Below are positions 8,287 to 17,444 of a stretch of 30,697 nt of DNA, piece by piece. The position numbers and the translations under genes are program-made. Within the stretch, counting starts at the first letter, position 1. Every line of letters begins with the position of its first letter. The notes under the pieces are model-generated. The model did not search any database. It had not been told where the DNA came from and worked only from the letters and a program-made list of their open reading frames with translations. The DNA is taken from assembly GCA_023137075.1 (NCBI GenBank), contig JAGLQA010000268.1:1-30697 (forward strand). The letters run 5' to 3'. The DNA comes from Candidatus Aminicenantota bacterium (GTDB lineage Bacteria > Acidobacteriota > Aminicenantia > UBA2199).

Positions 8287-8835
8287 ATGATGATTGATAA
8301 AGCTAAAAAATTATGGCCCGAATTGGAGTGGATCAAAGACGAAGATTTGAGAGAAAAGACCACTAAGACCTGGGCCCTCGCCTTAGAAAGAAGCGTCTTA
8401 ACGCCGGAAGACTTGAACACGATTCCCTTTACACTATTGGTCCCCGGTTTAAAGGTTACCTTCATGGCGCATAAGCGTGCTGTCGTCCATATTGTGAAAG
8501 AATGCGGTGAAAAGATGAACCACTTTTTTAAAGAGGACCTCCCGGTAAACATGGATGTTCTGATTGCCGGAGCTATCCTGGCAGATGTGGGCAAATTGTT
8601 GGAATACGAAATGAAGGACGGCAAAGCGGTGCAGGGAAGTTATGGAAAATACCTGCGGCACCCCTTTTCCGGTGTTGCTGTGGCCGAAGAGTGCGGCGTA
8701 CCGCCGGAAGTATGTCACATTATTGCGGCCCACGCCACAGAGGGTGACCTGATAAAACGATCCACCGAAGCATACGTGGTTCACCACGCGGACTTTATGA
8801 CTTTTCTCCCTTTTAAAAGTCGACTCCAGGTGTAG
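8287..8835 (+). CDS. HD-superfamily protein with Ala in place of the HD-motif His
   Basis: A 182-residue predicted metal-dependent phosphohydrolase fold. Candidate metal ligands are H62/H68 (AHKRAVVH), D100, H125 (LRHPFSGV), H149 (IAAHATEGD), H166/H167 and D169 (VVHHADF). The defining His-Asp pair is changed: the motif reads ILADVGKLLEYE, with Ala99 where the family usually has His. Asp100 and the following VGK remain. I recall relatives with the same ADVGK wording, so this may be a real subfamily rather than a mutation, but I cannot check. A second ATG three bases on (8290) sits at better spacing from AGGAG (8277-8281) and may be the true start. It faces the next gene convergently, with 47 bases between stops. 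Confidence 0.8.
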   Translation: MMIDKAKKLWPELEWIKDEDLREKTTKTWALALERSVLTPEDLNTIPFTLLVPGLKVTFMAHKRAVVHIVKECGEKMNHFFKEDLPVNMDVLIAGAILADVGKLLEYEMKDGKAVQGSYGKYLRHPFSGVAVAEECGVPPEVCHIIAAHATEGDLIKRSTEAYVVHHADFMTFLPFKSRLQV

Positions 8836-8882
8836 GCGTCCTTTTGGCGCCGCAAGATTTTGGGTCTCGGCTGCGTGAGGGA

Positions 8883-10106
8883 TCAGTCTAAGGGGATGGT
8901 CTTTTTTAAATACTTACCGAATTTTTCCAATTTATCCTTAAAGCCTTTGCCTGCTTGAGCTGCTTCTGAAAAATCGATAACCTGGAAATTTTTATAAAAT
9001 GCATTCAATTTTTTAATGACGTTCCGGTTAACATATTCATTTTCCGTTAACCCGCTGCCCGGGTAGTCATCTAAGACCACTACAAAATGCGGATTAATAG
9101 GAGTATACAATATTTTTTTGTTTTTTAGAGGATTCAGGGGATTTTCATTTAAAATGTTTAATTTGCCGAGTTCGATGCCGCCGGAATCGGCGCTGCAAAG
9201 TTCTTTTATCCATATATTGTTCTTCCCGTTTTCCGGGTCCGGGAAAACAAGGTATTTCTGTTTGAGAAAGTTTATGGTCTTTAAGCGCAAACTTGTATAA
9301 GATTTTGCGTCATCCGAATCGGGGAACCCATCGCGCTCGACCCACTCGACGCGGTATCTCTCCGGTTCCCGGGAAAAACTTAAAAACTCAAAAATCTTAC
9401 GCAAATGTTTACTGAAGGATATATCTCTAATGTTTTCAATTTTTTCTCTAAAAAATGCGCTGTCGTCATTTACCGGGTATATGTTCAGCCTGTCCAACAG
9501 CAGTTTAAAATAAAACAGAATCGGAAGTACCTGGTAATCCCTGTCGATTTCATTGTTGATCAAGGTGTAACAGCAGAAATCGATATTTTTCTCAAATTCG
9601 ATTTTCGCGAGGTCTGCGAATTTTATTAAGGCTTCCTCCTCCACAATTTTTATCAGGAATATCGACAGGAAAATATTGAATTTACAAGGCCCATCGTACT
9701 CTTCCGGGAATTCTATGTTCATGATATCGCTTAAATCTAAGAAGCTGAACTTGGAGTATTTTTTCAGAACTTCATTTTCGCTTTCGTCGATTACTTTCCG
9801 GAGCGGTTCGACCCGGTATTCTTCAAAGGGGTTTTGAGATGACAAAATTGTTAAATAGATATCGCCGATTTCTTTTTCGATCGACAGATTCAATTCCTGC
9901 AGCTTGTCTTTGTCTACGTTCTCCATGGGAATTATCGGAACCTTTGTCTTTTTCGGAGTGATTGTTTTTACCGGTTTTTTGATATCATTTTTTTTATTCG
10001 TATTATCTTTCCCGGAGGGGAAAAAGATATAAACCAGGAAAATGATGACGACGACTGCCATGGAAATGAGAAGCACATTGTCTCTTATCTCTTTGTTCTT
10101 AAACAT
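8883..10106 (-). CDS. Uncharacterised membrane-anchored protein
   Basis: I do not recognise this 407-residue protein. A single hydrophobic helix (about residues 11-29, rich in Val/Ile/Leu) near the N-terminus follows a basic stretch, so it is probably anchored in the inner membrane. A Lys/Pro/Thr-rich linker (about 32-60) leads to a large extracytoplasmic region rich in Glu, Asp, Phe, Ile and Lys. There is a two-Cys cluster (DFCCYTL) but no obvious catalytic motif. The ATG at 10106 is preferred: it has AGGA eight bases upstream and lies downstream of the predicted promoter, whereas the GTG at 10124 would lie upstream of the predicted transcript start. It is monocistronic, convergent with the HD gene and followed by no partner. 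Confidence 0.75.
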   Translation of the reverse strand: MFKNKEIRDNVLLISMAVVVIIFLVYIFFPSGKDNTNKKNDIKKPVKTITPKKTKVPIIPMENVDKDKLQELNLSIEKEIGDIYLTILSSQNPFEEYRVEPLRKVIDESENEVLKKYSKFSFLDLSDIMNIEFPEEYDGPCKFNIFLSIFLIKIVEEEALIKFADLAKIEFEKNIDFCCYTLINNEIDRDYQVLPILFYFKLLLDRLNIYPVNDDSAFFREKIENIRDISFSKHLRKIFEFLSFSREPERYRVEWVERDGFPDSDDAKSYTSLRLKTINFLKQKYLVFPDPENGKNNIWIKELCSADSGGIELGKLNILNENPLNPLKNKKILYTPINPHFVVVLDDYPGSGLTENEYVNRNVIKKLNAFYKNFQVIDFSEAAQAGKGFKDKLEKFGKYLKKTIPLD

Positions 10107-10125
10107 TTTTTTATCCTGAATCACA

Positions 10126-10154
10126 ATTATAATACATTAAAAAAAAATCCACAA
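10126..10154 (-). promoter_or_regulatory. Predicted promoter of the membrane-anchored protein gene
   Basis: On the minus strand TTGTGG (10149-10154), a 17-base spacer that is mostly T, and a perfect TATAAT (10126-10131) lie about 20 bases before the ATG at 10106. The short leader contains the AGGA ribosome-binding site. Confidence 0.6.
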
Positions 10155-10232
10155 GTATCTGTTATTTTTGAAGAAATTTTCTGATAGAGATTTATTCTTC
10201 TTTTTTTTTATCTAAAATCACACTCTGTAATA

Positions 10233-10249
10233 GTCTTGCTTGTCAAGAC
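10233..10249. repeat. Inverted repeat downstream of the truncated toxin frame
   Basis: GTCTTG-cttgt-CAAGAC forms a 6-base stem with a 5-base loop, just after the toxin stop codon. It could be a weak transcription end signal for the antitoxin transcript or a scar of the event that removed the toxin 3' end. There is no clear T run. Confidence 0.35.
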
Positions 10250-10251
10250 CA

Positions 10252-10341
10252 TTATACTTTTATCTTTTGTATATCCTTTCCGCCTTTTACAAGTCTTATT
10301 AATTCTTTATCAAATTTACGAGTGGTTTTCAGCTTTAACAT
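10252..10341 (-). pseudogene. Truncated RelE/YafQ-type toxin (29 codons)
   Basis: Directly downstream of the antitoxin and overlapping its last 26 bases is an ATG frame of 29 codons beginning MLKLKTTRKFDKEL and ending KIKV, then TAA. This is the typical N-terminal helix region of YafQ/RelE-family mRNA interferases, normally about 90 residues. The overlap geometry is also that of relBE/dinJ-yafQ operons. No frame downstream restores a convincing central or C-terminal toxin region; the catalytic residues of the family lie in the missing part. It should be inactive. Family assignment rests on the N-terminal pattern, position and partner. Confidence 0.65.
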
Positions 10342-10600
10342 TGTCTTCGATATAATTGAAGTAGGAATCAACGCTTTCCCATTCGGTCAGGTTTTTACCT
10401 GCATCCGTATCTCTCATAACTTGCATAGTTTCTTCATTGGGGATATCGTCATTAAAAGGCAATCCTTTAAAATCTCGAACTTTTTTAAAGAACAATTGAA
10501 CAGCGTCAGTGGTCGAGATCCCGAGTGATTTAAAAATAGCATCGACTTCTTTTTTTAGTCCTGCTTCTAACTTCACATTAATGTTAGCTATTTTTGCCAT
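10316..10600 (-). CDS. RelB/DinJ-family antitoxin
   Basis: A 94-residue antitoxin. The N-terminus ANINVKLEAGLKKEVDAIF followed by LGISTTDAVQLFFKKV is the ribbon-helix-helix DNA-binding and dimerisation unit of RelB/DinJ proteins. The PNEETMQVM stretch and the acidic C-terminal region are the usual toxin-wrapping part. It normally neutralises a RelE/YafQ ribosome-dependent RNase and represses its own operon. The ATG has GAGG upstream and a near-consensus promoter 24-53 bases before it. The companion toxin is cut to 29 codons, so this looks like an orphan antitoxin with expression signals intact. It may protect against related toxins elsewhere in the genome, or simply persist. Confidence 0.9.
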   Translation of the reverse strand: MAKIANINVKLEAGLKKEVDAIFKSLGISTTDAVQLFFKKVRDFKGLPFNDDIPNEETMQVMRDTDAGKNLTEWESVDSYFNYIEDNVKAENHS

Positions 10601-10624
10601 TTTAACCTCGTATCTACATAAGGT

Positions 10625-10653
10625 AATATAATATTAAAACAGATATTTGTCAA
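10625..10653 (-). promoter_or_regulatory. Strong predicted promoter of the relB-like antitoxin, with inverted repeat in the spacer
   Basis: On the minus strand a perfect TTGACA (10648-10653), a 17-base spacer and TATATT (10625-10630) precede the antitoxin ATG. The spacer contains AATAT/ATATT arms, a plausible operator for the ribbon-helix-helix antitoxin. Confidence 0.7.
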
Positions 10654-10662
10654 ATATATTCC

Positions 10663-10676
10663 TGGAAAAGTTTCCA
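10663..10676. promoter_or_regulatory. Palindrome upstream of the antitoxin promoter
   Basis: TGGAAA-AG-TTTCCA is a 14-base palindrome lying nine bases upstream of the -35 element of the antitoxin promoter and after the DUF433 stop codon. It could be an additional operator. The two-base centre makes an RNA hairpin unlikely. Confidence 0.35.
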
Positions 10677-10717
10677 AAATCCTACTCTTTCTTCTATCTG
10701 TAACTGAAGCGGTCACC

Positions 10718-11029
10718 TCAATTATCTCCTTCTCTATAGAACACAAACTGCCCTTCGCTGTTGTTCAGGTTGAAAAGCTGGGGAGTTTGCCTGTTTTTTA
10801 TTTCCTTTGGTACTTTAGAATCTAAGTAGACTTGAAGTTCCCGGACGTAGGCCAGACACGCCTGGATATCTTCCCGGATAATGCCAGGGTAATTCCTAAT
10901 AATTTGGTCTCATGTCCACCCATTTGCTAAAAGTTCAATGATAAAATCAACTGCTAATCGGGTCCCTTTGATGACCGGTTTCCCGACCAGGATACCGGGA
11001 TCTATTATTATACGTTCATTCCAGTTCAT
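10718..11029 (-). pseudogene. DUF433-domain antitoxin-like gene interrupted by an in-frame TGA
   Basis: The frame starts at 11029 with MNWNERIIIDPGILVGKPVI, the DUF433 signature (a winged-helix fold used as antitoxin, usually paired with a DUF5615 PIN-like toxin). After 39 codons the text ANGWT is followed by TGA (10910-10912). The same frame then continues with DQIIRNYPGIIREDIQACLAY, the rest of DUF433, and a C-terminal extension ending at 10718. A single stop therefore breaks an otherwise intact 104-codon frame. The ribosome-binding site AAGGAG is still good. Other genes in the window use TGA as their stop, so recoding is unlikely. It overlaps the upstream small gene by 14 bases. No DUF5615 toxin is present. 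Confidence 0.78.
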
Positions 11030-11243
11030 TTTTATTCTCCTTCTTTAGCAGAAATATCACCCCGGATTTCTGTTTGCTCCGAAAGGCAGCCAAGCCATGA
11101 AGTATTCTTACCATTGGTATCCTGTCCGGTTTTCGAGTAGCACCTTGAAAAACGTTTATATGGTTAAATAAACTTAACTGCTCAAAATAGTCAAGAGTGT
11201 CTATTGTTTTAACGATCCGGTCATAATTACTTTGATGCTGCAT
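11016..11243 (-). CDS. Small uncharacterised protein upstream of the DUF433 gene
   Basis: A 75-residue frame with a plausible ribosome-binding site (GAGG about nine bases upstream) and a 14-base overlap with the DUF433 start, so the two were probably translated together. The opening (NYDRIVKTIDTLDYFEQLSLFNHI) resembles the helical start of small VapB/DUF2281-like antitoxins, which often read as a short helix followed by LP-E-EQ and LL-I. The rest is basic and unlike a known domain. It may itself be a decayed remnant. I assign no function. Confidence 0.45.
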   Translation of the reverse strand: MQHQSNYDRIVKTIDTLDYFEQLSLFNHINVFQGATRKPDRIPMVRILHGLAAFRSKQKSGVIFLLKKENKNELE

Positions 11244-11396
11244 TTTATGTACCTCGCTAACATTGTAGTATAAATCCTAATTCTTTTCGACCGGGAAATG
11301 AAGAACATTGTTCCGGTTCTCTCTAATCCCGGCTGCCTGTCCGGGTGAGCGAAAGATGTATTTCATAAAAAAGTTGGAGAAAACCCGCTGTAAAGC

Positions 11397-11424
11397 TTGA
11401 TATTTCCAAAAAACTATATATAAT
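11397..11424 (+). promoter_or_regulatory. Near-consensus promoter of the pilT-alaS operon
   Basis: TTGATA (11397-11402), a 16-base spacer and perfect TATAAT (11419-11424) lie about 20 bases upstream of the pilT start. AGGAG (11436-11440) follows. This is one of the best promoter matches in the window and is likely to drive pilT, alaS and the genes behind them. Confidence 0.75.
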
Positions 11425-11444
11425 ATGGGGATGACAGGAGATTT

Positions 11445-12649
11445 ATGATGAATATTGACGGTCTTTTGAAAATAGCGGTCGAAAGGGAGGCGTCGGATTT
11501 ACATTTGAAAGTCGGCAACCACCCGATTCTCAGGGTTGACGGCACCCTTCACCCCCTTGTCGAACTGAAAAGACTCATGCAGGAAGATACCATTGCCATG
11601 GCCTTCGGAATAATGAATACCCAACAGAAAGAGAAATTTAAACAGAACCATGAACTCGATATGGCATACAGCGTACCGGGTTTGGGGAGATTCAGGTGCA
11701 ATGTTTTTAATCAAAGAGGCGCGGTGGGCATGGTGCTAAGGATAATACCCACCCAGGTTAAAGGTATTGCGGACTTAAACTTGCCCTTAGTTCTCGAAAA
11801 AATAGCAAACGAGAGAAGGGGAATGATACTGGTAACCGGAACGACCGGAAGTGGTAAATCGACCACTCTTGCCGCCATGATCGACTATATTAACACACAC
11901 CGAATCGAACATATCATTACCATAGAAGACCCGATAGAATATTTACACAGGGACAAAAAAAGTATCATCAACCAGAGAGAGGTGGGGCAGGACACCAATA
12001 GTTTTGCGGCCGCCTTACGGGCCTCATTGAGAGAAGATCCCGACGTCATACTCGTTGGAGAGATGCGTGATGTGGAGACCATCGAGACGGCGCTGCTGGC
12101 CGCGGAAACCGGTCACATGGTTCTATCCACCCTGCATACCTTAGATGCACCGGAAACCATAAACAGGATAATCTCCATGTTTCCGCCTCACCACCAGAAA
12201 CAGATCCGGATTCAATTGGCATCGGTCTTAAAGTCGGTCATTTCGATGCGATTAATCCCCCGCATCGATAAGAAAGGCAGGGTCCCGGCCGTCGAAATCC
12301 TGATTACGACCTCTTTTATCATGGATTGCATAATGAATCCCGACAAAACCAAGCTCATCAAAGATTCAATCGCCCAGGGCGTTTCCCAGTACGGCATGCA
12401 AACCTTTGACCAATCCCTCTACTTCCTGTTCCAGAAAGGACTGATTGCCTACGAAGAGGCTCTTAAGTGGGCTTCCAATCCCGATGAATTCAAGCTTAAG
12501 AAGATCGGTGTCCGCTCCACCAAAGAGATGTCCATGGAAGAAATGGAAACACGGATGTCCGGTATTGCGGGAAGTAATGATGACGACCTGGGCCTGGACG
12601 GTGGCAGCGGCGACTTCAAGGATCACAATTTATTGGATATAGAAGGACT

Positions 12650-12653
<4 letters not shown>
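11445..12653 (+). CDS. pilT: Type IV pilus retraction ATPase, PilT family
   Basis: A cytoplasmic hexameric ATPase expected to power pilus retraction and twitching motility. The N-terminus ASDLHLKVGNHPILRVDG is the PilT PAS-like domain. Walker A GTTGSGKST is at 132-140, Walker B VILVGEMRD at 201-209, the Asp box at ITIEDPIEY and the His box in GHMVLSTLHT. The C-terminus has QYGMQTFDQSL and EEALKWASNP, typical of PilT/PilU. At 402 residues it is longer than E. coli or Pseudomonas PilT (about 345), mainly through a Gly/Asp-rich acidic tail. Two adjacent ATGs exist; 11448 has better spacing from AGGAG. Its stop overlaps the alaS start (ATGA). No pilin or assembly gene is nearby. Confidence 0.93.
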
Positions 12654-15274
<2,621 letters not shown>

Positions 15275-15278
15275 AATT

Positions 15279-15992
15279 ATGATAGTAACGATGAGAAGAA
15301 TGGTGAAAATATTATGCCTCCTATCGATATTTTTGCTTTTTTCCCCGGGGAACGATTTGTTCCCGGAAATCATCGTAAAATACGACAAAAACGGGAACAA
15401 GATTATCACTAACACGCCCTCCCCCAATACTTTGTTTAAAAAACCGAAAAAAGTAAAAAAGGGCCCGGCAGCCCTTAGCGAATCCATCCCCCAGCGCTAC
15501 TTAGTAAAAATCAAAACACTCGCCCAAAAATACAAATTACAGGAGAAACTTATAATCGCCGTTGCGAAAGCGGAATCGAACTTTGATCCCGCTGCGGTTT
15601 CTAAGAAAGGAGCTGTTGGGATTATGCAGTTGATGAAAGCAACGGCAAAAGATTACGGCGTAAAGAACCGGTTCGATCCGGACCAGAACTTAGAAGCCGG
15701 TGTGAAACATCTCAAATATCTGTATACCAGGTACAACTCCGATTTACCCCTGACCCTGGCAGCCTATAATGCGGGAGAAGAGGCGGTAAAAAAACACAAA
15801 GGGATTCCTCCTTACAAGGAGACCAAAACATACATCAAACGGGTGATGAAGTATATGGGACTGCACTACACCGGCGTCTTCGGTTCAAGGCGGAGTACGA
15901 AGATATTTAAAATCATAACCAAAGAGGGACGCGTCATCATCACGGATATGCTTCCCGCCAAATTCGATGGAGTCGTAACCGTCATAGAATGA
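15279..15992 (+). CDS. Lytic transglycosylase, SLT/Slt70-type, secreted
   Basis: A peptidoglycan-cleaving muramidase of 237 residues. A signal peptide (about residues 5-28, hydrophobic KILCLLSIFLLF) would export it. The SLT domain (about 75-195) has the catalytic Glu99 in AVAKAESNFDPAAVSKKGA, the GIMQLM motif and LAAYNAGEEAVKK. Short segments before and after (VKYDKNGNKIITN and KIFKIITKEGRVIITD) are alike, suggesting a duplicated strand motif of the DUF4124 kind flanking the enzyme domain. It lies 4 bases after alaS. The start is uncertain: ATGs at 15279, 15291 and 15300 are all possible and none has a strong Shine-Dalgarno. Its 3' end overlaps the next start (ATGA). Confidence 0.9.
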   Translation: MIVTMRRMVKILCLLSIFLLFSPGNDLFPEIIVKYDKNGNKIITNTPSPNTLFKKPKKVKKGPAALSESIPQRYLVKIKTLAQKYKLQEKLIIAVAKAESNFDPAAVSKKGAVGIMQLMKATAKDYGVKNRFDPDQNLEAGVKHLKYLYTRYNSDLPLTLAAYNAGEEAVKKHKGIPPYKETKTYIKRVMKYMGLHYTGVFGSRRSTKIFKIITKEGRVIITDMLPAKFDGVVTVIE

Positions 15993-16468
15993 ATGGCAGC
16001 GAATCGCGTTCTATGTGGAAGAGTATCCTGATCGGCGGAACCGCCGCCGGTATCCTGTCGATTATTCCCATCCTGAACCTATTAAACCTCTTTTTCATGA
16101 TGTGGATGGCCGTAGGCGGCGGCTTATCCGTATACCTGCTCATGCGGGAGAACCGGAGCAAAACACTCAAAACCACGGAAGCCCTGTTAACCGGCGCTTT
16201 AAGCGGGGTTTGGGGCTGCACGATTTTCGGGGCGTTCGTATACACGGCGCTGTCCCGCATCTCTCCCGAAAAATTCGCGAAAGCCGCCTCCCTGCTGCGC
16301 ACATTTTTCCCGGACATCGAAGAAGAGGTGGCCACCCTGCTGCAGGGCAGCAATCTTAAGGCGTTCTTTTTGCTGCTCTTTGCCCTGATGATGTTTATTT
16401 CCATAATCTCGGGAGCGCTCGGAGGCATTATCTCAAAAAGTTTTTCCCTTAAGGAGCAAGATGAATAA
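15989..16468 (+). CDS. Small integral membrane protein, function unknown
   Basis: A 159-residue protein with about four hydrophobic helices: roughly 11-30, 31-52 (LLNLFFMMWMAVGGGLSVYLL), 66-88 and 122-148. Gly/Ala-rich turns and Arg/Lys on the short loops are consistent with an inner-membrane protein. I do not recognise a characterised family. It overlaps the transglycosylase by four bases and the lipid kinase by eight, so it is part of the same translationally coupled run. Context hints at an envelope role only. Confidence 0.75.
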   Translation: MNGSESRSMWKSILIGGTAAGILSIIPILNLLNLFFMMWMAVGGGLSVYLLMRENRSKTLKTTEALLTGALSGVWGCTIFGAFVYTALSRISPEKFAKAASLLRTFFPDIEEEVATLLQGSNLKAFFLLLFALMMFISIISGALGGIISKSFSLKEQDE

Positions 16469-17387
16469 AGTACATGTTATCGTAAACCCATTGTCTGCCC
16501 GCGGTAAGACCGGCCTTAGATGGCAAGCCTTAAAAGAGATCATCCAGCATTACTTCAAAGAATTCAAGTATATATTCACGGAAAAACCCCGGCAGGCAAC
16601 CGAAATGGCACGGGAGTTTTTAAAAGATGGATTCGACCTGATTATCGGGGTAGGGGGCGACGGCACCCTGAACGAGATCACAAACGGCTATTTTCTTGAT
16701 GATTCAAACCGGGCCGTAAACGAAGACGCCTCATTAGGCATTGTGCCCTCCGGCACCGGTTCCGATTTCATCCGGTTTTTAAAAATCCCTCGGGATTTTA
16801 AAAAATCGGTAGAGCTTATTAAAAACTCGCAAACCAGGAAAATCGATGTGGGCAAAATCTCTTTTAAAAACGCGAACCGGAAGAATTGCGGCAGGTATTT
16901 CATAAACATCGCCGATTTCGGTCTCGGCGCCGAGGTGGTAAAAAAGGTATCGGCCATACCGGCCGAAAAACGGACCGCCCTCTTTTATTATAAAGGACTC
17001 CTGTCTACTATAAAATCCTATAAAAGCAGCAAGGTCAAAATCCTGATCGACGATTCCGAAGAGATAGAAGGTAACTTTTTAGCCGGGGCCGTAGCCAATG
17101 GGCGCATGTTCGGCGGCGGTATGATCATCGCGCCTGAAGCCGAACCCGATGACGGCTGTTTTGATGTTGTCTTAATCGAAGATATGAAACGATTCGAAAT
17201 TATCCGAAACTCCATACTCCTCTACAACGGGAAGATATTAAAACACTCGAAAGTCACCATGAGAAGGGCAAAGAATGTGAAGATCTTTTCCGATGAAGAG
17301 GTCGATATCGAGTACGACGGCGAATTGGGAATCACCCTGCCGGCAGAATTCAGTATAATAGAGAAAGGCGTAAACTTCAGGATATAA
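16461..17387 (+). CDS. Diacylglycerol kinase family lipid kinase (DagK/YegS-like)
   Basis: A soluble or membrane-associated lipid kinase of 308 residues. The nucleotide-binding motif GVGGDGTLNEITNG and the substrate motif GIVPSGTGSDFIRFL (family consensus GTGNDFAR, with Ser for Asn here) are clear. It begins VHVIVNPLSARGKTG as DGKc proteins do. The C-terminal half (ANGRMFGGGMIIAPEAEPDDG) is the usual beta-sandwich. It would phosphorylate diacylglycerol or a related lipid (undecaprenol or a sphingoid base cannot be excluded). It is the last gene of the overlapping run from pilT and is followed by a PSD-like gene 57 bases on. Confidence 0.92.
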   Translation: MNKVHVIVNPLSARGKTGLRWQALKEIIQHYFKEFKYIFTEKPRQATEMAREFLKDGFDLIIGVGGDGTLNEITNGYFLDDSNRAVNEDASLGIVPSGTGSDFIRFLKIPRDFKKSVELIKNSQTRKIDVGKISFKNANRKNCGRYFINIADFGLGAEVVKKVSAIPAEKRTALFYYKGLLSTIKSYKSSKVKILIDDSEEIEGNFLAGAVANGRMFGGGMIIAPEAEPDDGCFDVVLIEDMKRFEIIRNSILLYNGKILKHSKVTMRRAKNVKIFSDEEVDIEYDGELGITLPAEFSIIEKGVNFRI

Positions 17388-17444
17388 GCTCAAAGAAAAA
17401 CCATTTGCCAATTGACATTAATTTAAAATAATAAAGGAGGAAAC

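Noticed and set aside
10910..10912. TGA in the DUF433 frame read as a recoded sense codon
   Set aside because: Several genes here end in TGA (for example pilT and pdxA) and tryptophan is written TGG, so a UGA-reassigned code is not supported. A selenocysteine insertion element was not seen either.
17405..17440. TTGCCA or TTGACA near 17405-17417 as a promoter for the PSD-like gene
   Set aside because: With normal spacing the -10 falls on or against the AGGAGG, so the transcript would lose its ribosome-binding site. Read-through from the operon upstream is simpler.
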